The notes under the pieces are model-generated. The model did no database searches. It saw only the letters and a list, made by a program, of their open reading frames with translations, and was not told the DNA's origin. Source: an uncultured Oscillospiraceae bacterium (GTDB taxonomy: Bacteria > Bacillota > Clostridia > Oscillospirales > Ruminococcaceae). Taken from it: a stretch of 25,700 nucleotides of DNA. How positions within the stretch are numbered: position 1 is the stretch's first letter; every line of letters begins with the position of its first letter. Below, piece after piece: positions 7,171 to 16,336 of this stretch. The stretch is taken from positions 1-25,700 of the forward strand of contig CAKSHT010000015.1 of the NCBI GenBank assembly GCA_934457235.1, in the 5' to 3' direction. Position numbers and translations under genes: made by a program.

Positions 7171-8454
7171 ATGACATTCAGCATATACACATTCGGGTGC
7201 AAGGTGAACTCCTGCGAGAGCGCGGCGATTCACGACGCATTCGCCGCCGCTGGCTATGAACCTGTGGCGGAGGGCGCGTCCGCGGACGTCTGTATAATAA
7301 ATTCCTGCGCAGTCACGAGCGTCGGGGTGAAAAAGGCGCGGCAGGCGGTATCCCACTGCCGGAGTCTGAATCCGGACTGTATAACGATTCTGTGCGGGTG
7401 CTATCCCCAGGCGTACCCGGACGAAGCCGAGCGGGACAGCGGCGCGGACATAATTACCGGCAACGCCGATAAATCCAGGCTTCCGGAGCTGACGGCGAAA
7501 TTCCTGGAGGGTAGACAGCACATCTCCTGCGTTTCCCAGCTTACGAGGGAATTCGACGAGAATTCCTCTGCGGCGGATCTCGACCGTACCCGCGCGTTCA
7601 TCAAAATTGAGGACGGCTGTGACAGATTCTGTACCTATTGCATAATTCCCACTGCGCGTGGGCGCGTGCGCTCCCGCAGACCCGGCGAGATATCCAGGCA
7701 GGCGCAGCAGGCGGCGGCAGCTGGCAACCGCGAAATAGTCCTCACGGGAATAAACATCGGCTGCTATGGGGAAGATATCGGCTGTACACCGGCGGACGCA
7801 GTAATGGCGGCACAGGTGGACGGTATCGGGCGCGTAAGGCTAGGCTCACTGGAAGCGGATACCCTCACAGATGAGGAGATACAGCGCCTGAAGTCCTGCG
7901 AAAAGCTGTGTCCGCATTTCCACCTGTCGTTGCAGTCCGGGAGTGACGCAGTTCTGAAGAGAATGCGCCGCCGCTACACTACGGATGATTATTACGCGCT
8001 GGTGCAGGAGCTGCGGGAAGCATTCCAGGGTTGTGCGATAACCACCGACATCATGGTGGGATTCCCTGGAGAAACCGATGAGGAATTCGCGGAGAGCATG
8101 GCGTTTGCGGAAAAGGTCGGATTCGCGAAGATACACGTATTTCCGTACTCAATACGCCGCGGGACTGTCGCGGCGATGCGTACCAGCCAGGTAGTACCGC
8201 AGATAAAATCCGCGAGGGCTAAGGAAATGAACCTGCTCGCTCAGCGGCTGGAGCAGCAGTTTCTTGAATCGCAGACCGGCACGATACAGACCGTGCTTAT
8301 TGAAAAAAGAACATCGCCGGAGTATTGCAATGGATTTACTGACAGTTATATACCTGTGCGTATTTACGGCGAGGATATTCCTCGCCATACGCTGGCGAGG
8401 GTGAAAATAACCGGCGTGGAGGGCGACCACTGCACCGGTACCGCGAAATTCTAG
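7171..8454 (+). CDS. mtaB: tRNA t6A37 methylthiotransferase MtaB
   Basis: 427 residues. Radical-SAM enzyme that adds a methylthio group to N6-threonylcarbamoyladenosine at position 37 of ANN-decoding tRNAs. The N-terminal UPF0004 domain has the three cluster cysteines Cys10 (FGCKVN), Cys46 (NSCAVT) and Cys77 (CGCYPQ). The radical-SAM domain has the CxxxCxxC motif at Cys150, Cys154 and Cys157 (CDRFCTYCIIP), followed by ARGRVRSRR. The LSLQSGSDAVLKRMRRRYT and TDIMVGFPGETDEEF segments are family signatures, and a TRAM-like C-terminus follows. The FGCKVN and CIIP pattern fits the MtaB branch better than MiaB or RimO. AGAGG lies 5 nt upstream of the ATG. An 11-bp gap to the next gene suggests a shared transcript. 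Confidence 0.92.
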   Translation: MTFSIYTFGCKVNSCESAAIHDAFAAAGYEPVAEGASADVCIINSCAVTSVGVKKARQAVSHCRSLNPDCITILCGCYPQAYPDEAERDSGADIITGNADKSRLPELTAKFLEGRQHISCVSQLTREFDENSSAADLDRTRAFIKIEDGCDRFCTYCIIPTARGRVRSRRPGEISRQAQQAAAAGNREIVLTGINIGCYGEDIGCTPADAVMAAQVDGIGRVRLGSLEADTLTDEEIQRLKSCEKLCPHFHLSLQSGSDAVLKRMRRRYTTDDYYALVQELREAFQGCAITTDIMVGFPGETDEEFAESMAFAEKVGFAKIHVFPYSIRRGTVAAMRTSQVVPQIKSARAKEMNLLAQRLEQQFLESQTGTIQTVLIEKRTSPEYCNGFTDSYIPVRIYGEDIPRHTLARVKITGVEGDHCTGTAKF

Positions 8455-8465
8455 AGGAGAAAGAT

Positions 8466-8762
8466 ATGACGAGTAGTATAAAACAGCTCCTGGCACTTGG
8501 AGCGATCCCTGCGGACGCGGAGATGTCCGACGAGTTATTCGAGAAGTACGACAAGCTGCTTGACTTCGGTCAGCCGCTTTCGTTTGAGGACGCGGCTTCA
8601 ATCGCCGGGCTTTTTTCGCCGGACTGCGACGGGCTTAACTGGGCGCTTTTCCGGGCGCTGGAGGACGCCTGCGACACCCCCGCGGAGCTGCTCGGAATGG
8701 CAGAGAAATGCAGCAGCATGGAGTACGCAGAGCTTCTGCGCAGCCGTGCGGAGAATAAATAA
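8466..8762 (+). CDS. Small acidic protein of unknown function
   Basis: 98 residues, mostly helical and acidic, with no signal peptide, membrane segment or metal motif. GAGGAG lies 6-7 nt before the ATG, and the gene follows mtaB by 11 bp, so it is probably cotranscribed and translated. Visible features are an amphipathic start (SIKQLLALGAIP), a middle DLLD-like helix and a C-terminal EYAELLRSRAENK helix. I do not recognise a family. A link to tRNA modification can only be guessed from the operon. Confidence 0.75.
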   Translation: MTSSIKQLLALGAIPADAEMSDELFEKYDKLLDFGQPLSFEDAASIAGLFSPDCDGLNWALFRALEDACDTPAELLGMAEKCSSMEYAELLRSRAENK

Positions 8763-8808
8763 CCAAATTAATTGCGCCGGAGCTGTTATATTTCAGCAGC
8801 CCGGTGTA

Positions 8809-8837
8809 TTGATTTTGTATTCGTTAAGTAGTATAAT
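8809..8837 (+). promoter_or_regulatory. Promoter of purL
   Basis: TTGATT at 8809-8814, 17-bp spacer, TATAAT at 8832-8837. RNA start near 8844 leaves about 47 nt of leader, too short for a purine riboswitch. A weak CCGG/GCTG hairpin at about 8776-8804 just upstream may be a poor terminator for the mtaB operon. Confidence 0.75.
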
Positions 8838-8890
8838 ATAGTTGAATATTGCAGTATATAAGCTGTAAACAATATGTTGGAGGAAAAACG

Positions 8891-11800
8891 ATGGTTTACC
8901 GAATTTATGTGGAAAAGAAGCCGCAGTTCGCAGTTGACGGGGGCGCAGTTCTCGCTGACCTGAACGTGGCGCTTGGCATCACCTCTGTTGAGAATGTGCG
9001 CGTTATCAATCGCTACGACTGCGAGAAGCTGCCCGAAGAGAACTTCAAGGCCGCTATCCCGACAGTATTCTCCGAGCCGCCTGTTGACGAGGTTTTCTAT
9101 GACCTGCCGGAGCTGGCTGCGGACGAGAGAATGTTTGCCGTTGAGTTCCTGCCGGGTCAGTTCGACCAGCGCGCAGACTCCGCTGCACAGTGTATTCAGA
9201 TGCTCTGCCCTGGCGAGCGTCCTGTCGTAAAGTACGCTAAGATTTACGTCCTCAGGGGTAAGATAACCGATGATGAGTTCGCGCGCATCAAGCACTACCT
9301 CATCAACGCCGTTGAGTCCCGTGAGTGCGGGTTCGACAAGTACGACACCCTGGAAGTAAAGTACACTATCCCCACCACCGTTGAAACGCTGACCGGATTC
9401 ATCAGCAAGACCGACGCAGAGCTTGCGGATTTTGTCGTACATTACGGTCTGGCAATGGATAACGACGATATCAAGTTCTGCCAGGATTATTTCAAGAGCG
9501 AGCACCGCGACCCTACTATCACCGAGATACGTATGATAGATACCTACTGGTCCGACCACTGCCGCCACACCACATTCGGCACCATCATCGACAACGCTGA
9601 TATCAAGCCCTCCTACATTGCTGATACATATGCTGAATACAAGGCAGACCGCCATGAGCTTGGCAGGGACAACAAGCCCCTCTGTCTGATGGATATTGCC
9701 ACCCTGGCTGCGAAGAAGCTCAAAAAGGACGGCATTCTGAAGGACCTTGACGAGAGCGAGGAGATAAACGCATGCTCCGTACGCATCAAGGTAGACGTTG
9801 ACGGCAAGGACGAGGACTGGCTCCTCATGTTCAAGAACGAGACCCACAACCACCCGACAGAGATTGAGCCTTTCGGCGGCGCTGCGACATGTCTCGGCGG
9901 CGCTATCCGTGACCCGCTTTCCGGACGCTCCTATGTATACCAGGCAATGCGAGTTACCGGCGCTTCCGACCCGCTTCTCCCCGTTGAAAAGACCATCAAG
10001 GGCAAGCTCCCGCCCAGAAAGATAACCACCACTGCGGCGGCAGGTTACTCCAGCTACGGCAACCAGATAGGTCTGGCTACAGGTCACGTTGCCGAGATAT
10101 ATCACCCCGGCTACATGGCTAAGCGCATGGAGATAGGCGCAGTTATCGGCGCGGCTCCTGCTGAGAACGTACGCAGAGAGCGCCCGGCTCCCGGCGACAT
10201 CATTATCCTGCTCGGCGGCCGTACCGGTCGCGACGGCTGCGGCGGCGCTACCGGTTCTTCCAAGGCTCACAGCGTACAGTCCCTGGACACCTGCGGCGCA
10301 GAAGTCCAGAAGGGTAACGCTCCCGAAGAGAGAAAGCTCCAGCGCCTGTTCAGAAATCCTGAGGCTACTAAGCTCATCAAGCGCTGCAACGACTTCGGCG
10401 CAGGCGGCGTTTCCGTTGCCATCGGCGAGCTTGCGGACGGTCTGGAGATCGACCTCAACGCAGTTCCCAAGAAGTACGACGGTCTGGACGGCACCGAGCT
10501 TGCTATCTCAGAATCCCAGGAGAGAATGGCGGTCGTAGTTGCTTCCGAGGACGCCGACAAGTTCCGCGCACTCGCTTCCAAGGAGAATCTGGAGTCCACG
10601 CCGGTGGCTGTCGTAAAGTCCGAACCCAGACTCCGCATGAACTGGAACGGAAAGACCATTGTTGATATTTCCCGTGAGTTCCTGAACTCCAACGGTGCTG
10701 AGAAGCACACCGATGTTGCAGTTCCTGACGTAAAGGTATCCTACTCCACCGGCAGAAAGAACACCACCGCTGACTGGGAGGGCATGGTCACCGACCTCAA
10801 CATCTGCTCCCAGAGAGGACTTGTACAGCGCTTCGACAGCACCATCGGCGGTGCGACTGTACTCATGCCGTTCTCCGGAAAGACCCAGCAGACCCCTGTA
10901 CAGGCTATGGCTGCGAAGCTCCCGGTTCTGAACGCAAAGACAAACACTGCTTCCATCATGGCATGGGGCTTTGATCCGGCGGTTTCCACACAGTCCCCGT
11001 ATCACGGCGCTGTGTGCGCAGTCGTTGAGAGTATCGCAAAGGTAGTCGCAGCAGGCGGTACATATGAGCACTGCTGGCTGACATTCCAGGAATATTTCGA
11101 GAGGACTCAGGGCAAGCCCGAAAGATGGGGCAAGCCTTTCGCAGCGCTGCTGGGTGCTTATCGTGCACAGCTTGAGATGGGCTGCGGCGCTATCGGCGGC
11201 AAGGACAGCATGAGCGGTACATTCGAGCACATCGACGTTCCGCCGACGCTGGTTTCCTTCGCAGTTTCCACCGCCAAGGCGCAGGACGTTATCTCCGCTG
11301 AATTCAAGGCTGCGGGTCACAAGATAGGCTACATCGCTCCGAAGTACGACGAAAACGGACTGCCGGTATTCGACAGCGTAAAGGAAGTATTCCGCAACGT
11401 TGAGAAGCTCATCAGGGACAAGAAGGCTGTATCCGTATGGAGCGTTGCACACGGCGGCGTTGCAGAGGGTATCTTCAAGATGTCCCTGGGCAATCAGATA
11501 GGCGCAAAGCTGGACAAGCTATCCGACGAGGAGCTGTTCACACCAGTTTACGGTGCGTTCATTCTTGAGCTTACCGGTGACGCTGACGGCGTAAAGACCA
11601 TCGGTGAAACAGTTGCAGACTATACCATCATCTCCGGCGATGTGAAGCTTGACGCTGCTTCCCTGGAGAAGAAGTGGGACGACGTTCTGGAGCCTGTCTT
11701 CAAGGCACAGCTTCCAGAAAAGTCCGCTCCAGAGAAGATCGCATACACCGGCGGCTGCGAGCTGAAGCACAGCTCTGTAAAGGTTGCCAAGCCCCGTGTT

Positions 11801-12586
11801 CTTATCCCGGTATTTCCCGGAACCAACTGCGAATACGACATGGCTAACGCGTTCAACACCTACGGCGGCGACAGCGAGATATTCGTTATCCGCAACCTCT
11901 CAGCTAAGGACATGGAGGACAGCGTAAACGAGTTCACAAAGCATATTCAGAATTCTCAGATCATCGCTATCCCCGGCGGATTCTCCGGCGGCGATGAGCC
12001 TGAAGGCTCAGCGAAGTTCATCAATGCGTTCTTCCGCAATCCGAAGATAAAGGACGCCGTTGAGGAAATGCTCTATACCCGCGACGGTCTGATGATCGGT
12101 ATCTGCAACGGCTTCCAGGCGCTCATCAAGCTTGGCCTTGTTCCGTTTGGAAAGATAGTTCCGCTGACCGCTGAAAGCCCGACGCTGACCTACAACACCA
12201 TCGGACGTCACCAGTCGCAGCTTACTCTTACCAGAATATGCACCAACAAGTCCCCGTGGCTGAGCTGCTGCAATGTCGGAGATATCCACAATATACCGAT
12301 ATCACACGGCGAGGGTCGCTTCGTTGCTCCCGATGCTGTGATCAGGCAGCTTATCGCAAACGGTCAGGTGGCAACTCAGTATGTTGACCTCAACGGCAAC
12401 CCCACGATGGACGTTGCATACAACCCGAACAGCTCCATGTACGCTATCGAGGGTATCATCTCCCCGGACGGCAGAGTCCTCGGAAAGATGGGTCACACCG
12501 AGCGTCTGACTGACAACGTTGCAAAGAACGTTGCAGGCAACAAGGAACAGCTGCTGTTCAAGGGCGGCGTTGAGTACTTCGCATAA
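8891..12586 (+). CDS. purL: Phosphoribosylformylglycinamidine synthase, single-chain form
   Basis: 1231 residues from the ATG at 8891; GGAGG at 8879-8883 fixes this start. It converts FGAR and glutamine to FGAM with ATP, step four of purine synthesis. Domains in order: a PurS-like N-terminal region (1-~150), a linker with SDHCRHTTF, the first AIRS-like half containing the FKNETHNHPTEIEPFGGAA motif, a second AIRS-like half (GGKDSMSG), and a class I glutamine amidotransferase from about residue 968. The amidotransferase triad is present: Cys1072 in GICNGFQ, then His1139 and Glu1141 in SHGEG. The fused form replaces the separate PurS, PurL and PurQ proteins of Bacillus and is usual for many Clostridia. 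The gene stands alone with its own promoter and terminator; no other pur gene is nearby. Confidence 0.95.
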   Translation: MVYRIYVEKKPQFAVDGGAVLADLNVALGITSVENVRVINRYDCEKLPEENFKAAIPTVFSEPPVDEVFYDLPELAADERMFAVEFLPGQFDQRADSAAQCIQMLCPGERPVVKYAKIYVLRGKITDDEFARIKHYLINAVESRECGFDKYDTLEVKYTIPTTVETLTGFISKTDAELADFVVHYGLAMDNDDIKFCQDYFKSEHRDPTITEIRMIDTYWSDHCRHTTFGTIIDNADIKPSYIADTYAEYKADRHELGRDNKPLCLMDIATLAAKKLKKDGILKDLDESEEINACSVRIKVDVDGKDEDWLLMFKNETHNHPTEIEPFGGAATCLGGAIRDPLSGRSYVYQAMRVTGASDPLLPVEKTIKGKLPPRKITTTAAAGYSSYGNQIGLATGHVAEIYHPGYMAKRMEIGAVIGAAPAENVRRERPAPGDIIILLGGRTGRDGCGGATGSSKAHSVQSLDTCGAEVQKGNAPEERKLQRLFRNPEATKLIKRCNDFGAGGVSVAIGELADGLEIDLNAVPKKYDGLDGTELAISESQERMAVVVASEDADKFRALASKENLESTPVAVVKSEPRLRMNWNGKTIVDISREFLNSNGAEKHTDVAVPDVKVSYSTGRKNTTADWEGMVTDLNICSQRGLVQRFDSTIGGATVLMPFSGKTQQTPVQAMAAKLPVLNAKTNTASIMAWGFDPAVSTQSPYHGAVCAVVESIAKVVAAGGTYEHCWLTFQEYFERTQGKPERWGKPFAALLGAYRAQLEMGCGAIGGKDSMSGTFEHIDVPPTLVSFAVSTAKAQDVISAEFKAAGHKIGYIAPKYDENGLPVFDSVKEVFRNVEKLIRDKKAVSVWSVAHGGVAEGIFKMSLGNQIGAKLDKLSDEELFTPVYGAFILELTGDADGVKTIGETVADYTIISGDVKLDAASLEKKWDDVLEPVFKAQLPEKSAPEKIAYTGGCELKHSSVKVAKPRVLIPVFPGTNCEYDMANAFNTYGGDSEIFVIRNLSAKDMEDSVNEFTKHIQNSQIIAIPGGFSGGDEPEGSAKFINAFFRNPKIKDAVEEMLYTRDGLMIGICNGFQALIKLGLVPFGKIVPLTAESPTLTYNTIGRHQSQLTLTRICTNKSPWLSCCNVGDIHNIPISHGEGRFVAPDAVIRQLIANGQVATQYVDLNGNPTMDVAYNPNSSMYAIEGIISPDGRVLGKMGHTERLTDNVAKNVAGNKEQLLFKGGVEYFA

Positions 12587-12604
12587 GTTACAGTATACTA
12601 TAAC

Positions 12605-12632
12605 AAAGGCGCACCCGAAAGGGCGCGCCTTT
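12605..12632 (+). terminator. Terminator of purL
   Basis: AAAGGCGC pairs with GCGCCTTT. Inside, after one A/C mismatch, CCC pairs with GGG around GAAA. TTTTT follows the stem on the plus strand, 19 bp after the stop codon. Confidence 0.9.
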
Positions 12633-12710
12633 TTGTGTTTCGTTGAAAGTTCAGAGCGTTTCGCCGGAGTAGGTGTTTCTAATATACAAGACAGAACAGG
12701 ACATGAAAAA

Positions 12711-12734
12711 GCCCCCGGTCGGCTGACCGGGGGC
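12711..12734 (-). terminator. Terminator of the small minus-strand gene
   Basis: 10-bp stem GCCCCCGGTC with GACCGGGGGC and a 4-nt loop. On the minus strand the stem is followed by TTTTTCATG. It lies 27 bp after the stop at 12762. Confidence 0.9.
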
Positions 12735-12761
12735 ACTGTGATCCGGTTGGGGAAATCCGGT

Positions 12762-12965
12762 TCACAGCTCTGCGAGGAAGTTTTCAACGATTTCGTAGAT
12801 ATGAACCGGGGAAGCTTCATATCTGTTGAGCGCTTCAAGAAATTCGGTTATCTCTGTATGACTTGGGGTAATGTCATCAACGGTACATTCTCCGGAGCTA
12901 ACGCCATAGCTTGTGTACGTCCCGCCGTCTTCTGACGAGTGCTGGGTTTCTGTCATCTTCCACAT
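12762..12965 (-). CDS. Small protein, possibly DUF6514 family
   Basis: 67 residues. The ATG at 12965 has AAGGAG 7 nt upstream and a consensus promoter, so this is an expressed gene despite its size. The pattern is a tyrosine-rich YTSYGV strand, then a DITPSHTEITEFLEAL helix and the end PVHIYEIVENFLAEL. This resembles small Clostridial proteins that I recall as DUF6514; that label is from memory and uncertain. No membrane segment, signal peptide or metal site is seen. Nothing in the neighbourhood suggests a role; it forms a single-gene transcript. Confidence 0.75.
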   Translation of the reverse strand: MWKMTETQHSSEDGGTYTSYGVSSGECTVDDITPSHTEITEFLEALNRYEASPVHIYEIVENFLAEL

Positions 12966-13032
12966 CTGGTTTCTCCTTTTTTACATTTAGTGGTTATAAC
13001 GTCTTGGGGATATATTTGCTTTGTATACTAAA

Positions 13033-13061
13033 AGTATATCATGTATAGAGTCAATTGTCAA
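13033..13061 (-). promoter_or_regulatory. Promoter of the small gene, with a palindrome over the -10 box
   Basis: TTGACA at 13056-13061, 17-bp spacer, TATACT at 13033-13038. A near-palindrome, GTATACT-AAA-AGTATAT (13023-13039), covers the -10 box and the start point and could be an operator. A second TTGACT sits inside the spacer. Confidence 0.8.
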
Positions 13062-13158
13062 CAATTATAACGTTAAGATTTCGCTAAGAGTTTTTACGAA
13101 GCCAGAAATTACAGCAAGTTATATCAGATATGGGCGTGTGCTGTCGGATATAAGAATA

Positions 13159-13185
13159 CCCCGCAGTCTTTTTGGGACTGCGGGG
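13159..13185 (-). terminator. Terminator of the TM2 gene
   Basis: 10-bp stem CCCCGCAGTC with GACTGCGGGG around a 7-nt loop, followed on the minus strand by TATTCTTATAT. It starts 19 bp after the stop at 13205. Confidence 0.75.
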
Positions 13186-13204
13186 CGGGTATTCTGTTGA
13201 AAAA

Positions 13205-13861
13205 TCAGACGTAATAGGGGTTCGGCTTGCAGAGCAGGATTATAAGATCTATGAGCGTTCCTACTCCGAAAAGTCCAAAAGTCAGCAGCCAGAGCACACC
13301 AGTACCGATCTTTCCCTCGTAGAAGCGGTGAACTCCAAGATATCCGAGGAACAGACAGAGCAGCACGGCTACCCACTTGTCCTTGCGTTTGCCGATGGGC
13401 ACAGCTGCAACGTTGTTATTATTGTTATTGTTGTTGATTATGATAGGCTGAGCGCCGTTGCCTGCGGCAGCGCCGATAGGCTCTACCTGGCATCCGCAGT
13501 GGGTGCAGAGCACAGCCGCCTCCGGGATCACCTGTCCGCAGTGCTTGCAGAACTTTGTCGCCCCCTGGTACATCGGCTGTCCCTGGGGTGCCTGGTAGGG
13601 CTGCTGCTGATAAGTCGGCTGCGGTGCCTGGTAGGGCTGCTGATATTCCTGCTGGGGATATGCGTTGTTCTGCTGCTGGTACATATTCTGCTGTGGCTGC
13701 TGATAGCCGGCATTCTGGGGCTGTGTATAAGCTGAAGCCTGGGGCTGTGAAGCTGCCTGGCTGGGATATATTTCACCGGTAGAGGGATCGCGCCAGCCCT
13801 GAGATGAGTTATTTACATCGCCTGACTGCTTTGTCAGACTTACCCTTGAATTATCGTCCAT
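13205..13861 (-). CDS. TM2-domain membrane protein with zinc ribbon and Q/P/Y-rich region
   Basis: 218 residues; GGAGG is 7 nt upstream of the ATG. Order of parts: a polar start with [10 protein letters not shown]; a low-complexity stretch at about 35-100 made of Gln, Pro, Tyr and Ala (YQQP-type units); a zinc ribbon with CKHCG and CTHCG at about 105-125; a run of eight asparagines at about 142-149; and a TM2 domain at about 160-212 with two helices ([20 protein letters not shown] and a [12 protein letters not shown] helix). TM2 proteins with such ribbons are common in Firmicutes, but their role is not settled. The basic KRKDK before the first helix suggests the long N-terminal part faces the cytoplasm. 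The gene is alone between terminators. The membrane protein at 20592-21443 has the same kinds of parts. Confidence 0.88.
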   Translation of the reverse strand: MDDNSRVSLTKQSGDVNNSSQGWRDPSTGEIYPSQAASQPQASAYTQPQNAGYQQPQQNMYQQQNNAYPQQEYQQPYQAPQPTYQQQPYQAPQGQPMYQGATKFCKHCGQVIPEAAVLCTHCGCQVEPIGAAAGNGAQPIIINNNNNNNNVAAVPIGKRKDKWVAVLLCLFLGYLGVHRFYEGKIGTGVLWLLTFGLFGVGTLIDLIILLCKPNPYYV

Positions 13862-14046
13862 TGTATTACCTCCATATCATGCTCCGGAAAACCAAACCGT
13901 CCGGATAACTAATCATATACAAATATTTTACCACAAACAGGCGGATTTGTGTAGTGGATTTCCGCTTTTTTTCACGGAGTAAATAATTTTTGGGAAATAT
14001 CAACAAAACACCGCAGGCGTTTTCGGCGCTTTGAATAATACGGAAA

Positions 14047-14072
14047 CACCGGCGGAGATGTCCCCGCCGGTG
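14047..14072 (-). terminator. Terminator of the YcdB-like gene
   Basis: Stem CACCGGCGG with CCGCCGGTG around an 8-nt loop. The minus strand continues with TTTCCGTATTATT, a moderate tail. It lies 33 bp after the stop at 14105. The rest of 13862-14104 is AT-rich with no gene; I found no clear promoter for the TM2 gene in it. Confidence 0.75.
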
Positions 14073-14104
14073 CGTTTATTTAAACCCCGATCATAACCCG
14101 GTCA

Positions 14105-16210
14105 TCAGCTGTTCGGCTGAGAATACTGCGCGTATACCATCTTTATCATATCCCCATAGGTAAAGTCCGCGGCAGGATCCAGCTTTTTCTCTGTGAATGC
14201 GCCCATACCGTATGCGATGGCGTAATATCCGACACGCGGATTATCGTCGCTGATATCGCTGAACGGAGACTTGTAGATACCCTTTATCTTTGCGATCTCG
14301 TCGCTGGTGACGGAGCGTGTGAACGCGATAAGCGCAGCGCTGCGGTTTATCTTGCGGTCCGTCTGGTCAGCATTCATGGTGTACAGGTTCAACAGATCAT
14401 ACAGAACGCCGTAGGTCACTGCGTCGTTCTCGCTGAATTTGTTCTCGGAGAGGAGAACGCCGTGATCGTCGAGCTTCTGCGCCATCTTGAGTATCGTCTT
14501 GTCCTTTATGCCGGAAAGGTCGTTTTTCCCCTTGCGGCGTGCCCAGTCATAAACAGGTTCGCCGGTGAATGCGTCAACATATACGTTGTTCGAGCAGCCG
14601 TATACAAGCACGGTCTGGGTCTTTTTCTTGTGTATCTTTGCCAGATAGTACATGTCGAGATCGTTATTCTGCCAGAACTTCTTCATCGCCTGGTCTGTGG
14701 TGAGCATTCCGGTGGGCTTGGGCAGGGCAACGTCGGTATAGTTTATCTTGTATCTGGTCAGCGTCATATCCTTGTCGAAATTGATGCTTATTCCATCGCC
14801 GGAAACGCGGATATCATTTGCATATCTTGTCCAGCGGTGATTGCTGCCGTAACAGATTTTCTGGGTGGATATCCAGCTGTTTTCATTGCTGGTGTAATCC
14901 CTGAACTCGCTGTACCTGTCGCCCGCAAAGGAAGCTGCGATCGTGGCTGCAAGCTTGTCAGCCTTTTCCATGCTGTAGTCGGAGGTGTAGTCCTTGGAGT
15001 CGCCGTACTTGTTTAAGTTATAGGAGATTATCTCGCCGGTTTCTGCATTGACGGTGATATATATCGTATGCCAGATGCTGCTTGTGATCACAGTGTCTAT
15101 AGAAGCTTCCATGGAACAGCATTCCTCCATGCTTTCCACAGGATCTTCTATCACTTCGCTCCACTGCTCGTCGGTAAGCGTTACGTCAAATAAGTACACC
15201 TGCTTGCCGTTGGTGGATACCTTGTACAGCTCGGATGAGCTGACCTCCATGCCGTCGTAGTAGCTCAGCCACTGGTTGTCCTTGAGAAGCTTGATTATGG
15301 CGTCCTTATTGCCGTAGGGGAGATCCTTCTTTATTTCGATCTGCTCGGCCGGTGTGAAGTCACCGCCGCCGGTGCTGGGATTTCCCTTGTCGTTGTCGTC
15401 ACCGGCTTCTTCTGTGTCGTCTGCGATTTCATCATCGTAATACCCGTCGCTGTCGAAATTGCTCTTTTCGCCGGTGTACGCATTTATCTGACCGTAATCA
15501 GACTGAACGTACACCAGGCGCGGTGTGATGACATTGGTCTCCCAGTCCATTTCAAATTCATACTGCGGGGTGAGACCGATCATCTCAGCGTACTTCTTCT
15601 TTGCTTCGCTCTCGGAGATGGCGGACTTCTTGTCCTGGAAAGACGCGTTTACGTGCCAGTTCAGGTCGAATCCGAGCAGCTCGCCGGTGTCCTTGTCAAC
15701 GACGATGTAGCCGTTGTCGTTTTTCACCGGAACGCCGTTCTTCATTCTTACAACGGTGAATAACGCGCGTTTGTTGCGGGTGCTGATGGTCAGGCTGTCG
15801 CGGTCAACGCTCAGTACTGAGCTTATCGTGGGGTTCAGCTTCTTGATCTGAGTCACTGCCTTTTTGTAGAGCTGGTCGCCGGAGAGCTTCGCAAGCTTGG
15901 TGTCTGTGCGATCCCAGCTGTCGGTGGTATAATAGGAGAGTATCAGCCCTCCGCAGACCTCTGCAGTGACCGACTTGTAGTTCGCGGTCGTCCCCGGTGT
16001 GTGCCAGGTCAGTGAAAATGTCTGCTTGAGATTGTTGTTGGATACGTTGTACTCGAATTCGCTGAGTTCCTCCGGGATATCCACGCGCTGCTTGACGGTG
16101 GTTATCGCAGCTGCAAGGGCTTCGCTGTTCGCGTTGTCAGCAAATGCAACTATGCTGATAGAGGTCAGCGCGGTGACTGCTGCCATTGAAAGTGCTATTG
16201 CCTTTTTCAT
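14105..16210 (-). CDS. Secreted YcdB/YcdC-domain protein with SLH-like C-terminus
   Basis: 701 residues from the ATG at 16210, set by GGGAGG 7 nt upstream. A signal peptide is clear (MKKAIALSMAAV to AFA-DN). Two PepSY-like YcdB/YcdC regions follow, about residues 35-265 and 335-560. Each holds the DxxTGELLGFDLN or NAETGEIISYNLN turn and a strand ending in YVDAFTGEP or QINAYTGEK. A very acidic, low-complexity linker (DDEIADDTEEAGDDND) separates them. The last ~110 residues resemble one or two S-layer homology repeats (FSDISDDNPRVGYYAIAYGMG), which would hold the protein to the cell wall. In Firmicutes such proteins are placed near peptidases as possible inhibitors or wall proteins; function here is unknown. 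No clear promoter precedes it; readthrough from the Nudix gene 126 bp upstream is possible because no terminator lies between. Confidence 0.85.
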   Translation of the reverse strand: MKKAIALSMAAVTALTSISIVAFADNANSEALAAAITTVKQRVDIPEELSEFEYNVSNNNLKQTFSLTWHTPGTTANYKSVTAEVCGGLILSYYTTDSWDRTDTKLAKLSGDQLYKKAVTQIKKLNPTISSVLSVDRDSLTISTRNKRALFTVVRMKNGVPVKNDNGYIVVDKDTGELLGFDLNWHVNASFQDKKSAISESEAKKKYAEMIGLTPQYEFEMDWETNVITPRLVYVQSDYGQINAYTGEKSNFDSDGYYDDEIADDTEEAGDDNDKGNPSTGGGDFTPAEQIEIKKDLPYGNKDAIIKLLKDNQWLSYYDGMEVSSSELYKVSTNGKQVYLFDVTLTDEQWSEVIEDPVESMEECCSMEASIDTVITSSIWHTIYITVNAETGEIISYNLNKYGDSKDYTSDYSMEKADKLAATIAASFAGDRYSEFRDYTSNENSWISTQKICYGSNHRWTRYANDIRVSGDGISINFDKDMTLTRYKINYTDVALPKPTGMLTTDQAMKKFWQNNDLDMYYLAKIHKKKTQTVLVYGCSNNVYVDAFTGEPVYDWARRKGKNDLSGIKDKTILKMAQKLDDHGVLLSENKFSENDAVTYGVLYDLLNLYTMNADQTDRKINRSAALIAFTRSVTSDEIAKIKGIYKSPFSDISDDNPRVGYYAIAYGMGAFTEKKLDPAADFTYGDMIKMVYAQYSQPNS

Positions 16211-16336
16211 GATATTACCTCCCTCATGATGTCGTTTTACTCCGCCGGCGCCGTTGTCTGGCATACTGTCTGTTTTCCGGCGTTCTAATATTAAAACAAC
16301 GCACACGAAAGAAAGGTTGCAGGATTTTATGTTTTT

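Noticed and set aside
8786..10270. 494-residue open frame on the minus strand within purL
   Set aside because: It is antisense to the well-supported PurL coding sequence, has no ribosome site, and its sequence has no recognisable domain. Long antisense frames are common in this codon usage.
10508..11452. 314-residue minus-strand frame within purL
   Set aside because: Shadow of PurL codons; no start signal or domain.
16211..16336. Terminator or promoter between the Nudix and YcdB-like genes
   Set aside because: Only a weak CGCCG/CGGCG pairing and no convincing -35/-10 pair were seen, so nothing was annotated.
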